DNA from: Limnomonas spitsbergensis
Lineage: Eukaryota > Chlorophyta > Chlorophyceae > Chlamydomonadales
Direction of reading: 5' to 3'
DNA: 64,000 bases
NCBI GenBank assembly: GCA_037349105.1
Contig: JAYJMM010000097.1
Location: forward strand, 1,178,001 to 1,242,000
The notes under the pieces: generated by a model
Seen by the model: the letters and a program-made list of their open reading frames with translations, nothing else
What the model was told of the DNA's origin: nothing
The model's database searches: none
Part shown: one piece after another, positions 25,693 to 36,640 of the stretch
Position numbering within the stretch: position 1 is the stretch's first letter
Layout: each line of letters begins with the position of its first letter
Position numbers and translations under genes: made by a program

Positions 25693-26624
25693 ATTTTATT
25701 TGATTCCACTTAACCCCTTGCTTTCATGCGCTCTAGTCTTGTCCCTGCTCCTCTCCTTTATTTGTAGCCCCCCCCGTTCTGTATCCCCTCGTTTCATTCG
25801 ACCCCCCCCACTCGCCCCTGTGCAGCTGGACCCCAGCCAGTTGGACCACCCACTAAGGCCCTAAACATGACACCGATGGACGACCGGCTGCCTGCAGAAC
25901 AACACATCGTGAATGCTGAAAGAAGAAGCTGCCATCATAAAAAAACATGGAAATTGTCCTCGTCATTACAGGTGTGAAACTCGGGGTTTCAAGTCTATCA
26001 TGCGAAAGTGCTGGCAAGAGAAGCACAACGAAGATATCCAAAGAGGGTGGGTTGGAGTGTTGGACGGTACTCTACAGATGCGACAGAGCACTGAAAGCAA
26101 AACAAATTCACAATTATAAGTGCTAGGTGAAGCTTGTTATCTTTGTAATTGACAGGTAAGGAAACAACACGTTTCCTGCGCATAAAGGACTGTGGGATAG
26201 CCGCAGCTCAATCGAAGGCCGTGGTTTCTGCTAGTTCTCCCACAACGTTAGAGATAAACATGAATATGGGCTACCAAAATCGTTATTCCAGATTCTGTAC
26301 ATACAAAACTGGATTATCTGCATTGCATGGAGAAAATATGTTTTGCCCCAGATCCTATGAACTTTGCCTCACCCCTTCCTGCCCCTGATAAGGGGCTCTT
26401 GTGACCCTGCCCAGCAGATCTGTCCAGCTAGGTGGGTATGACGTCGAAAGGGAAGGAGCTCATTATCTCCCATGCTCTCACCCAGACCCCAGACCAGCTC
26501 ACCTTGCCTCCTGGAAATCTGGAATAGTACCCCGACCCTAAAAAAAGAGATCCTTCGCCCTGAATATGGAACCAAACTCCTGAACTCTTAATTGTCCTCC
26601 ACCCTGATTTCGGTATTACCTCAG

Positions 26625-27067
26625 GTCCGGAAATTGGTTTACGATCCGAGCGAGCTCGTGTGCTGTGAGCTAGGTGTGTTGTACGCCTGTATTGTTTGAG
26701 GCCCCGCGGCGCTGGTGCACGACACGCTGCAGCAGCACCAGAAGCGGCCGCAGGAATTTGCGAGAGCGCAGCAACAGCTGCACCAGATCTGTGCGGTCTC
26801 GGCCACCGCCCGCCGGCGCTTGGTAAACGGCCACCACGGTGGCGGCGGCTTGGTGGCGTCTGAAGCCAGCGATGGGATGGTGCGCTCAACAACGCCGCCG
26901 GCGTGGAGCAGCGGAGCGCACCAGAACAACGGGGGAAGGGTGGGCGGCGCGGTGGGACCGGACGCCTCGGCGTCGACTTCGGGTTCAGGGTCCCCCTTGC
27001 CTTTCCGCAGCCCCCAACACGTACACTACGCATACAGAGTCCATTCAGATGCTGGCGCTGGATCATG
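26625..27067 (+). pseudogene. Raptor-like exon (HEAT helix and linker), unit 1
   Basis: The exon follows a CTCAG acceptor and ends at a GTGAGC donor. The first codons read VRKLVYDPSELVCCELGVL, which fits the Raptor segment that follows the AAVFALG helix (in animals QLVSDGSPMVRKELVVALSH). The frame then meets an in-frame TGA at 26697-26699 and continues as a Gln/Ala-rich linker (ALVHDTLQQHQKRPQEFA, then Gly/Ser-rich). Raptor is the TORC1 scaffold that presents substrates to TOR kinase. With the stop and no complete gene around it, this is a pseudogene piece. The TGA is one C-to-T step from CGA at a CpG. Confidence 0.72.
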
Positions 27068-27537
27068 GTGAGCGTGGACCCTGGATGGAAACCTGGAACC
27101 CTACTTGGTGCATGTGATAGGTCTAAGCAGTACACACAGAGCCTGATGCAGTACACAGTGAACCCTAAGCATAACACGTGGAACCTTGAGCAATACACAC
27201 AGAACCCTACATAAAATATGCGGAGCCTTAAGCAGTACATGCAAAACTACATGTTCCGGTAGTACATGCAAAACCTGTAGGCCTGTCGTGTCCAGTGTGC
27301 CTTGAAGCGCCTGACAGCCTACCTGGGCATTTTCTGATGGCATAACGACCCTCCCTCCTACACCTCGACCCCTCATGGCCAAGAGGTGTTCTCATTGGAT
27401 TTGAATGGACCCGGACATCCCCCCTCCCTGACCCCCCCTTGCAAGAGGCTTTGCTGGGGGGGATGTGACCCCCCCCTGTCCCTCCCCCCTACGCCTCCCT
27501 GACACATGGACGATACCCCTTTCCTGGCCCCCTGCAG

Positions 27538-27671
27538 GTTGTCTTGACTAGGGCGGCACGTCAACAATGGCCCTTCATTTATGCCGCCACCGCCCACCCT
27601 GGGAGCCGCTGGCATCCTGAGCTCTGCAAACGGTGCGACAAGCTCACCGCAAGGGTCGGCAAGCTCGCTGC
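27538..27671 (+). pseudogene. 134-nt exon of the cassette, unit 1, identity unclear
   Basis: Bounded by a CTGCAG acceptor and a GTGAGTGAC donor and open throughout in the frame VVLTRAARQQWPFIYAATAH. Exon-like borders and conservation in all three units support it as a genuine exon of the parent gene. I do not recognise the peptide as a conserved part of Raptor. It may be a lineage-specific insert. Confidence 0.5.
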
Positions 27672-28810
27672 GTGAGTGACCTGATGCAGGCGGCGCTGTT
27701 TAGGCTGTTTCCCCCTAAATTAGGCAACTGCTTGCTGCTTTCGCGAGCGACCTTAATGCTCCAATCCTCAACCCAGCAGAAGGTGCCCCCTGCCATTCCC
27801 TCAAGGACCGCAACCGCCGTAGGCATGTCGCTGTGCAAGGTTCCAGTACCCACCCTAATGCTACAATGATCAGCCGAGCAACAGATGCCCCTGCCCCCCC
27901 CCCTCTGGTATCAAAGCCGCTGTGCAAGGGTTCCTTTACCCGCCCAAACGCCACAAGCTTGACACTGTACCTCTTCTCTGCCCCAAAGCTCCGATCCTCA
28001 ACCTTTTAAACCTGCACCCATGCATCTGTTCCCACGACTACCATCACCCTGTTGCCTGCCACCTGTCTGCACTTTTCCCTTAAATCTCTGCATAAGGGAT
28101 AAATGTTGAATTCTTCCGCAGCCGCCATGACCACGTTGTTGCGCAAGCGCTCTTAGCTGCCCGGCAGCGCCTTAACTGTGGCCCCTGCGGCCAGTGGCCC
28201 AGCCCCAGCCGGAAAAAGGGGGACGGCGGCGGCATGGCGGCCTTCTCAGCCTTTGCGAAGACGGTGGCGGCTGGGACGTTGGCGGCCGTCGCGTGGGCAG
28301 CCACCACGCCGATTAGCGGTTGTCCTTTGAGCCCCTGTGAGGCGTGGGACTGGCAGGGTTCAGCAGGCATCCGTACACGTTGCTGTTAACAAGCAACATG
28401 GGTGCGGTCTGCAACATTGATGTGAGTCACAGCTGTGGGGGAAGGGCTGATCAAAAGACAGCGAGGGAGGTGTGGGCGATAAGACAAGGAGGCTGTTTAG
28501 GCGGGGATGTTGGAACAGGTGATGGAGGTGGGTTGGATGAGAACACGAGCACGGTGAAAGACCGATAAGACCGTGTCGAAGTCCAGGGAATTTCAGCTGT
28601 TTACTGCCAACAAAGGTGGGAGATGGAGTGAAATAACATTGGCCTTTTTAACATGGGTAACTGAATGATATGAGGACCTTGCTTCTTGAAGTGTATGCTC
28701 TCCCCCCACGCCTGGGTCCTGAGCCATGCCCATGTATGTTGTCTGCTCATCACCTCAATATGATGGTCCCTTGACCCCCTTCTCATCTTTTTGTGACACC
28801 TGGCTTGTGG

Positions 28811-28821
28811 AGACCCCCCCT

Positions 28822-28852
<31 letters not shown>

Positions 28853-28856
28853 CCTT
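28811..28856. repeat. Poly-C tract in the cassette intron
   Basis: An almost pure C tract interrupted by two T residues, within a longer pyrimidine-rich stretch before the TTGCAG acceptor at 29035. The equivalent in unit 2 (33326-33366) is shorter. Its length is likely unstable and prone to sequencing error. Confidence 0.8.
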
Positions 28857-29035
28857 TGCAGGGCCAGGTTTCCCTCTTTTGCCTCCTCACTCCCACCCCA
28901 TATGCCCCCCCTCCCCTTCCCTCTCTCACCCACTCCCTCCCACCCTTCCTTCCCTTTTATCTGCCCCCCCCTCTCTCCCACCCCTTCTGCCCTCCCTTCC
29001 CAATCTTCCCCTCTCTCATTTCCCCCCCCTTGCAG

Positions 29036-29311
29036 TGCCAGGCTGTATGCGCCACCAACAACCTGGCCGTCTTGATAAAGTGGCTCTGGGACCTTTTCCC
29101 GCCCTAGGTCACGTTTGCACGATCGGGTCACCTGTTGTTGCTCAAGTGGCTGTGCCTGGGCAATCTCTGCCAGAACATGCTCGAGATCCCCCTCATGGCG
29201 ATCAGGGGGGGAACGGCATACCCGTTGGTGCAGTTGCTGAAGGTGGCAAGCCCGGTGATCCGAACTGCAGCGGTGTTTGCTCTGGGCTGCCTGGTCCACA
29301 AGTGTTATGAG
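29036..29311 (+). pseudogene. Raptor-like HEAT exon, unit 1
   Basis: The exon starts after TTGCAG and ends at a GTAGGG donor. Its two halves are in one frame: CQAVCATNNLAVLIKWLW, then an in-frame TAG (29105-29107), then LLLLKWLCLGNLCQNML and SPVIRTAAVFALGCLV. These match consecutive Raptor blocks (human GQEACLQGNLIAICLEQL, LLRQWVAICLGRIW, PEVRCAAVFALGTFV). In Raptor this segment belongs to the HEAT region that holds TOR. The stop and the truncated context make it non-functional. The Raptor assignment rests on three matches in the correct order. Confidence 0.8.
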
Positions 29312-30824
29312 GTAGGGTGCGGGGAAAGGGGCAGGCAGCTGACTGATCCTAAGGGGAAGGGAGGAGACAGCTGACTGGTGCACACTTGTCCTGAGATACG
29401 TGTGAGGGGAGGGAGGAGGAAGCTGACTGATCCACAGGGGAAGGGAGGAGGCAGCTGACTGATCCACAGCTGTCATGAGGTAAGTGTGAGGCTTGGGAGG
29501 GAGGAAGCAGCTGACTGGACCACATATGTCCTGAGGTAAGGGTGAGGGGTGGGAGGGAGGAGGCAGCTTACTGATCCACAACTGTCATGAGGCGAGTGTG
29601 AGCAAGGGCAGCTGAATGGTCCACTGCTGTCTTGAGATGGAAAATGAGTGGGAAGCTTGACATTTTTTTTGTTGTTGTAATTGTTGAGGTGATTTGATGG
29701 AGCAAGCTCTACCTCTTTTTCTTGGTGAATTTGATCAGGTAAGATATTGCCTGTCAAATCTGGTTGGGTTGGAGCGATTCTGATTCGATTGGATCATACC
29801 ATATTATCTCTTTTGATTCCACATAACCCCTTTGCTTTCATGCGTTATAACCTCGCCTCTGCTCCTCTCCTCTCCCCTTCTTTTATTTTATTTCTTTCGT
29901 TTGATTCCACCAACACCTAGCTTTCTTGCGCTCTAGTCTTGTCCCTGCCCCTCTCCTTTATTTGTAGCCCTCCCCGTTATGTTTTTCCCTCGTTACATTT
30001 GACCTCTCCCCCTCCCCCCTGTGCAGCTGGACCACAGCCTGTCGGACCACCCCCTACAATGACACCGATGGACGACCGGCTGCCTGCAGAACAACACATC
30101 GTGAATGCTGAAAGAGGAAGCTGCCATCATGAAAAAACATGGAAATTGTCCTCGTCGTTACAGGTGTGAAACTCGGGGTTTCAAGTCTATCATGCGAAAG
30201 TGCTGGCAAGAGAAGCACAACGAAGATATCCAAAGAGGGTGGGTTGGAGTGTTGGACGGTACTCTACAGATGCGACAGAGCACTGAAAGCAAAACAAATT
30301 CACAATTATAAGTGCTAGGTGAAGCTTGTTATCTTTGTAATTGACAGGTAAGGAAACAACACGTTTCCTGCGCATAAAGGACTGTGGGATTGCCGCAGCT
30401 CAATCGAAGGCCGTGGTTTCTGCTAGTTCTCCCACAACGTTAGAGATAAACATGAATATGGGCTACCAAAATCGTTATTCCAGATTCTGTACATACAAAA
30501 CTGGATTATCTGCATTGCATGCAGAAAATATGTTTTGCCCCAGAGGCCCAGATCCTATAAACTTTGCCTCACCCCTTCCTGCCCCTGATAAGGGGCTCTT
30601 GTGACCCTGCCCAGCAGATCAGGCCAGCTAGGTGGGTATGACGTCGAAAGGGAAGGAGCTCATTATCTCCCATGCTCTCACCCAGACCCCAGACCAGCTC
30701 ACCTTGCCTCCTGGAAATCTGGAATAGTACCCCGACCCTAAAAAAAGAGATCCTTCGCCCTGAATATGGAACCAAACTCCTGAACTCTTAATTGTCCTCC
30801 ACCCTGATTTCGGTATTACCTCAG

Positions 30825-31267
30825 GTCCGGCAATTGGTTTACGATCCGAGCGAGCTCGTGTGCTGTGAGCTAGGTGTGTTGTACGCCTGCATTGTTTGAG
30901 GCCCCGCGGCGCTGGTGCACGACACGCTGCAGCAGCACCAGAAGCGGCCGCAGGAATTTGCGAGAGCGCAGCAACAGCTGCACCAGATCTGTGCGGTCTC
31001 GGCCACCGCCCGCCGGCGCTTGGTAAACGGCCACCACGGTGGCGGCGGCTCGGTGGCGTCTGAAGCCAGCGATGGGATGGTGCGCTCAACAACGCCGCCG
31101 GCGTGGAGCAGCGGAGCGCACCAGAACAACGGGGGAAGGGTGGGCGGCGCGGTGGGACCGGACGCCTCGGCGTCGACTTCGGGTTCAGGGTCCCCCTTGC
31201 CTTTCCGCAGCCCCCAACACGTACACTACGCATACAGAGTCCATTCAGATGCTGGCGCTGGATCATG
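30825..31267 (+). pseudogene. Raptor-like exon (HEAT helix and linker), unit 2
   Basis: Copy of the 443-nt exon, beginning VRQLVYDPSELVCCELGVL with the same in-frame TGA at 30897-30899. It differs from unit 1 by only a few substitutions, such as GGAAAT to GGCAAT at the third codon. Confidence 0.72.
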
Positions 31268-31725
31268 GTGAGCGTGGACCCTGGATGGAAACCTGGAACC
31301 CTACTTGGTGCATGTGATAGGTCTAAGCAGTACACACAGAGCCTGATGCAGTACACAGTGAACCCTAAGCATAACACGTGGAACCTTGAGCAATACACAC
31401 AGAACCCTACATAAAATATGCGGAGCCTTAAGCAGTACATGCAAAACTACATGTTCCGGTAGTACATGCAAAACCTGTAGGCCTGTCGTGTCCAGTGTGC
31501 CTTGAAGCGCCTGACAGCCTACCTGGGCATTTTCTGATGGCATAACGACCCTCCCTCCTATACCTCGACCCCTCATGGCCAAGAGGTGTTCTCATTGGAT
31601 TTGAATCCCCCCTCCCTGACCCCCCCTTGCAAGAGGCTTTGCTGGGGGGGATGTGACCCCCCCCTGTCCCTCCCCCCCACGCCTCCCTGACACATGGACG
31701 ATACCCCTTTCCTGGCCCCCTGCAG

Positions 31726-31859
31726 GTTGTCTTGACTAGGGCGGCACGTCAACAATGGCCCTTCATTTATGCCGCCACCGCCCACCCTGGGAGCCGCTGG
31801 CATCCTGAGCTCTGCAAACGGTGCGACAAGCTCACCGCAAGGGTCGGCAAGCTCGCTGC
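31726..31859 (+). pseudogene. 134-nt exon of the cassette, unit 2
   Basis: Same borders and open frame as 27538-27671. Function of the encoded peptide is unknown. Confidence 0.5.
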
Positions 31860-32415
31860 GTGAGTGACCTGATGCAGGCGGCGCTGTTTAGGCTGTTTCC
31901 CCCTAAATTAGGCAACTGCTTGTTGCTTTCGCGAGCGACCTTAATGCTCCAATCCTCAACCCAGCAGAAGGTGCCCCCTGCCATTCCCTCAAGGACCGCA
32001 ACCGCCGTAGGCATGTCGCTGTGCAAGGTTCCAGTACCCACCCTAATGCTACAATGATCAGCCGAGCAACAGATGCCCCTGCCCTTCCCCTCTGGTATCA
32101 AAGCCGCTGTGCAAGGGTTCCTTTACCCGCCCAAACGCCACAAGCTTGACACTGTACCTCTTCTCTGCCCCAAAGCTCCGATCCTCAACCTTTTAAACCT
32201 GCACCCATGCATCTGCTCCCACGACTACCATCACCCTGTTGCCTGCCACCTGTCTGCACTTTTCCCTTAAATCTCTGCATAAGGGATAAATGTTGAATTC
32301 TTCCGTAGCCGCCATGACCACGTTGTTGCGCAAGCGCTCTTAGCTGCCCGGCAGCGCCTTAACTGTGGCCCCTGCGGCCAGTGGCCCAGCCCCAACCGGA
32401 AAAAAGGGGGACGGC

Positions 32416-33065
32416 GGCGGCATGGCGGCCTTCTCAGCCTTTGCGAAGACGGTGGCGGCTGGGACGTTGGCGGCCGTCGCGTGGGCAGCCACCACGCCGA
32501 TTAGCGGTTGTCCTTTGAGCCCCTGTGAGGCGTGGGACTGGCAGAGTTCAGCAGGCATCCGTACACGTTGCTGTTAACAAGCAACATGGGTGCGGACTGC
32601 AACATTGATGTGAGTCACAGCTGTGGGGGAAGGGCTGATCAAAAGACAGCGAGGGAGGTGTGGGCGATAAGACAAGGAGGCTGTTTAGGCGGGGATGTTG
32701 GAACAGGTGATGGAGGTGGGTTGGATGAGAACACGAGCACGGCGGCATGGCGGCCTTCTCAGCCTTTGCGAAGACGGTGGCGGCTGGGACGTTGGCGGCT
32801 GTCGCGTGGGCAGCCACCACGCCGATTAGCGGTTGTCCTTTGAGCCCCTGTGAGGCGTGGGACTGGCAGGGTTCAGCAGGCATCCGTACACGTTGCTGTT
32901 AACAAGCAACATGGGTGCGGTCTGCAACATTGATGTGAGTCACAGCTGTGGGGGAAGGGCTGATCAAAAGACAGCGAGGGAGGTGTGGGCGATAAGACAA
33001 GGAGGCTGTTTAGGCGGGGATGTTGGAACAGGTGATGGAGGTGGGTTGGATGAGAACACGAGCAC
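32416..33065 (+). repeat. 325-bp tandem duplication inside cassette unit 2
   Basis: The stretch from GGCGGCATGGCGGCCTTCTC to GAGAACACGAGCAC occurs twice in succession, shifted 325 bp (starts at 32421 and 32746). Units 1 and 3 do not carry the doubling. It explains most of the length difference between units 1 and 2. Confidence 0.92.
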
Positions 33066-33545
33066 GGTGAAAGACCGATAAGACCGTGTCGAAGTCCAGG
33101 GAATTTCAGCTGTTTACTGCCAACAAAGGTGGGAGATGGAGTGAAATAACATTGGCCTTTTTAACATGGGTAACTGAATGATATGAGGACCTTGCTTCTT
33201 GAAGTGTATGCTCTCCCCCCACGCCTGGGTCCTGAGCCATGCCCATGTATGTTGTCTGCTCATCACCTCAATATGATGGTCCCTTGACCCCCTTCTCATC
33301 TTTTTGTGACACCTGGCTTGTGGAGACCCCCCCTCCCCCCCCCCCCTCCCCCCCCCCCCTCCCCTTTGCAGGGCCAGGTTTCCCTCTTTTGCCTCCTCAC
33401 TCCCACCCCATATGCCCCCCCTCCCCTTCCCTCTCTCACCCACTCCCTCCCACCCTTCCTTCCCTTTTATCTGCCCCCCCCTCTCTCCCACCCCTTCTGC
33501 CCTCCCTTCCCAATCTTCCCCTCTCTCATTTCCCCCCCCTTGCAG

Positions 33546-33821
33546 TGCCAGGCTGTATGCGCCACCAACAACCTGGCCGTCTTGATAAAGTGGCTCTGGG
33601 ACCTTTTCCCGCCCTAGGTCACGTTTGCAGGATCGGGTCACCTGTTGTTGCTCAAGTGGCTGTGCCTGGGCAATCTCTGCCAGAACATGCTCGAGATCCC
33701 CCTCATGGCGATCAGGGGGGGAACGGCATACCCGTTGGTGCAGTTGCTGAAGGTGGCAAGCCCGGTGATCCGAACTGCAGCGGTGTTTGCTCTGGGCTGC
33801 CTGGTCCACAAGTGTTATGAG
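33546..33821 (+). pseudogene. Raptor-like HEAT exon, unit 2
   Basis: Same exon as 29036-29311, with the same TAG (33615-33617). The donor here is the more canonical GTAAGG, and the position after the stop reads GCAGGA rather than GCACGA. The WLCLGNL and AAVFALG helices are intact. Confidence 0.8.
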
Positions 33822-35340
33822 GTAAGGGTGCGGGGAAAGGGGCAGGCAGCTGACTGATCCTAAGGGGAAGGGAGGAGACAGCTGACTGGTGCACACTTGT
33901 CCTGAGATACGTGTGAGGGGAGGGAGGAGGAAGCTGACTGATCCACAGGGGAAGGGAGGAGGCAGCTGACTGATCCACAGCTGTCATGAGGTAAGTGTGA
34001 GGCTTGGGAGGGAGGAAGCAGCTGACTGGACCACATATGTCCTGAGGTAAGGGTGAGGGGTGGGAGGGAGGAGGCAGCTTACTGATCCACAACTGTCCTG
34101 AGGCGAGTGTGAGCAAGGGCAGCTGAATGGTCCACTGCTGTCTTGAGATGGAAAATGAGTGGGAAGCTTGACATTTTTTTTGTTGTTGTAATTGTTGAGG
34201 TGATTTGATGGAGCAAGCTCTACCTCTTTTTCTTGGTGAATTTGATCAGGTAAGATATTGCCTGTCAAATCTGGTTGGGTTGGAGCGATTCTGATTCGAT
34301 TGGATCATACCATATTATCTCTTTTGATTCCACATAACCCCTTTGCTTTCATGCGTTATAACCTCGCCTCTGCTCCTCTCCTCTCCCCTTCTTTTATTTT
34401 ATTTCTTTCGTTTGATTCCACCAACACCTAGCTTTCTTGCGCTCTAGTCTTGTCCCTGCCCCTCTCCTTTATTTGTAGCCCTCCCCGTTATGTTTTTCCC
34501 TCGTTACATTTGACCTCTCCCCCTCCCCCCTGTGCAGCTGGACCACAGCCTGTCGGACCACCCCCTACAATGACACCGATGGACGACCGGCTGCCTGCAG
34601 AACAACACATCGTGAATGCTGAAAGAGGAAGCTGCCATCATGAAAAAACATGGAAATTGTCCTCGTCGTTACAGGTGTGAAACTCGGGGTTTCAAGTCTA
34701 TCATGCGAAAGTGCTGGCAAGAGAAGCACAACGAAGATATCCAAAGAGGGTGGGTTGGAGTGTTGGACGGTACTCTACAGATGCGACAGAGCACTGAAAG
34801 CAAAACAAATTCACAATTATAAGTGCTAGGTGAAGCTTGTTATCTTTGTAATTGACAGGTAAGGAAACAACACGTTTCTTGCGCATAAAGGACTGTGGGA
34901 TAGCCGCAGCTCAATCGAAGGCCGTGGTTTCTGCTAGTTCTCCCACAACGTTTGGAAGTGATAAACATGAATATGGGCTACCAAAATCGTTATTCCAGAT
35001 TCTGTTCATACCAAAACTGGATTATCTGCATTGCATGGAGAAAATATGTTTTGCTCCAGACCCTATGAACTTTGCCTCACCCCTGCCTGCCCCTGATGAG
35101 GGGCTCTTGTGACCCTGCCCAGCAGATCTGTCCAGCTAGGTGGGTATGACGTCGAAAAGGAACAAGGTGCGCATTATCCCCCATGCTCTCACCCAGACCC
35201 CAGACCAGCTCACCTTGCCCCCTGGAATACTACTATGACCCTAAAAACAAGAGATCCTTCGCCCTGAACAATCTCCTGAACCCTGAACTAAACTCCTGAA
35301 CTCTTAATTCTCCTCCACCCTGATTTCGGTATTCCCTCAG

Positions 35341-35783
35341 GTCTGGCAAGTGGTTTACAATCCGAGCGTGCTCGTGTGCTGTGAGCTAGCTGTGTTGTAC
35401 GCCGGCATTGTTTGAGGCCCCGCGGCGCTGGTGCACGACACGCTGCAGCAGCACCAGAAATGGCTGCAGGAATTTGCGCGAGCGCAGCAACAACTGCACC
35501 ACATCCGTGCGCCCTCGGCCACCGCCCGCCGGCGCTTGGTAAACGGCCACCACGGCGGCGGCGGCTCAGCAGCGTCTGAAGCCAGCGATGGGATGGTGCG
35601 CTCAACAACGCCGCCGGCGTGGAGCAGCAGAGCGCACCAGAACAACGGGGGAAGGGTGGGCGGCGCGGCGGGACCGGACGCCTCGGTGTCGACTTCGGGT
35701 TCAGGGTCCCCCTTGCCTTTCCGCAGCCCCCAACACGTACACTACGCATACGAAGTCCATTCAGATGCTGGCGCTGGATCATG
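35341..35783 (+). pseudogene. Raptor-like exon (HEAT helix and linker), unit 3
   Basis: Most diverged copy, beginning VWQVVYNPSVLVCCELAVL, again with an in-frame TGA (35413-35415). The length is exactly 443 nt as in the other units. No indels accumulated even though the frame was already closed, which suggests recent amplification or homogenisation. Confidence 0.72.
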
Positions 35784-36282
35784 GTGAGCGTGGACCCTGG
35801 ATGGATACCTGGAACCCTACTTGGTGCATGTAATAGGTCTAAGCAATACACACAGAGCCTGATGCAGTACACAGAGAACCCTAAGCATAACACGTGGAAC
35901 CTTAAGCATAACACGTGGACCCTTGAGCAATACACACAGAACTCTACATAAAATATGTGGAGCCTTAAGCAGTACATGCAAAACTACATGTTCCGGTAGT
36001 ACACGCAAAACCTGTAGGCCTGTCGTGTCCAGTGTGCCTTGAAGCGCCTGACAGCCTACCTGGGCATTTTCTGATGGCAGCCCGACTCTCCTTTCTGCCC
36101 CTCGACCCCTCATGGCCAAGAGGTGTCCTCATTGGATTTGAATGGACCCGGACATCCTCCCTCCCTGACCCCCCGGCTGCAAGAGGCTTTGCTGGGGGGG
36201 GATGTGCGGATGTGCCCCCCCCCTGTCCCTCCCCCCCGCCTCCCTGACACATGGACGATACCCCTTTCCTGCCCCCCTGCAG

Positions 36283-36416
36283 GTTGTCTTGACTAGGGCG
36301 GCACGTCAACAATGGCCCTTCATTTATGCCGCCACCGCCCACCCTGGGAGCCGCTGGCATCCTGAGCTCTGCAAACGGTGCGACAAGCTCACCGCAGCGG
36401 TTGGCAAACTCACTGT
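36283..36416 (+). pseudogene. 134-nt exon of the cassette, unit 3
   Basis: Same length and borders as in units 1 and 2. The 3' end changed from GCTCGCTGC to ACTCACTGT before the GTGAGTGA donor. Confidence 0.5.
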
Positions 36417-36586
36417 GTGAGTGACCTGATGCAGGCGGCGCTGTTTAGGCTGTTTCCCCCTAAATAAGGTAACTGCTTACTGCCATACGCATGTCGCTGT
36501 TTAAGTGTTCCAGTACCTACCCTTATGCTACAATTCTCAGCCCAGCCCTTCCTTTCTGCCTTCCCATCTCCTCCCCCCTCTTGCAG

Positions 36587-36640
36587 GGCCATGCTGTGTG
36601 TGCCACCTGCCACCTGCTGTTCGTCCCAGTCACGCCAAGC
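36587..36640 (+). pseudogene. Truncated start of the Raptor-like HEAT exon, unit 3
   Basis: After CTTGCAG the sequence GGCCATGCTGTGTGTGCCAC resembles the start of the HEAT exon in units 1 and 2 (TGCCAGGCTGTATGCGCCAC), then diverges. This marks the right limit of the amplified gene segment. Confidence 0.45.

Larger units (their letters stand above)
25693..29885 (+). repeat. Raptor-like cassette, tandem unit 1
   Basis: A 4,193-bp unit repeated head-to-tail three times. Landmarks recur in the same order: a pyrimidine-rich lead-in, a short segment ending TGACACCGATGG, the 443-nt DPS exon, the 134-nt exon, a poly-C tract, the HEAT exon, and a GGAGGCAGCTGACTGATCC-rich intron. Identity between units is very high over exons and introns alike, so copying was DNA-mediated and recent. 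Confidence 0.9.
29886..34396 (+). repeat. Raptor-like cassette, tandem unit 2
   Basis: Second unit, 4,511 bp. It is longer than unit 1 because a 325-bp piece is itself doubled at 32416-33065. Small differences from unit 1 include loss of a short stretch (GGACCCGGACATCC) near 31607 and a shorter poly-C tract. Confidence 0.9.
34397..36640 (+). repeat. Raptor-like cassette, tandem unit 3 (incomplete)
   Basis: Third unit, more diverged (about 5-8% by eye). After the 134-nt exon at 36283-36416 it skips most of the intron and stops inside the beginning of the next HEAT exon near 36640. Non-repeated sequence follows. Confidence 0.85.

Noticed and set aside
29108..29121. A 13-nt intron between the two halves of the HEAT exon (GTCACG to GCAG)
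   Set aside because: Far below a spliceable length. The halves are in the same frame, and unit 1 lacks the AG, so an in-frame TAG is the better reading.
28726..29310. Pro-rich plus-strand frames before the HEAT exon
   Set aside because: Translation of the pyrimidine-rich intron and poly-C tract; the frame differs from that of the Raptor-like exon.
26428..31440. 270-codon minus-strand frames repeated in the cassettes
   Set aside because: Antisense to the Raptor-like exon; Arg/Pro/Ser-rich by composition only and repeated merely because the cassette is repeated.
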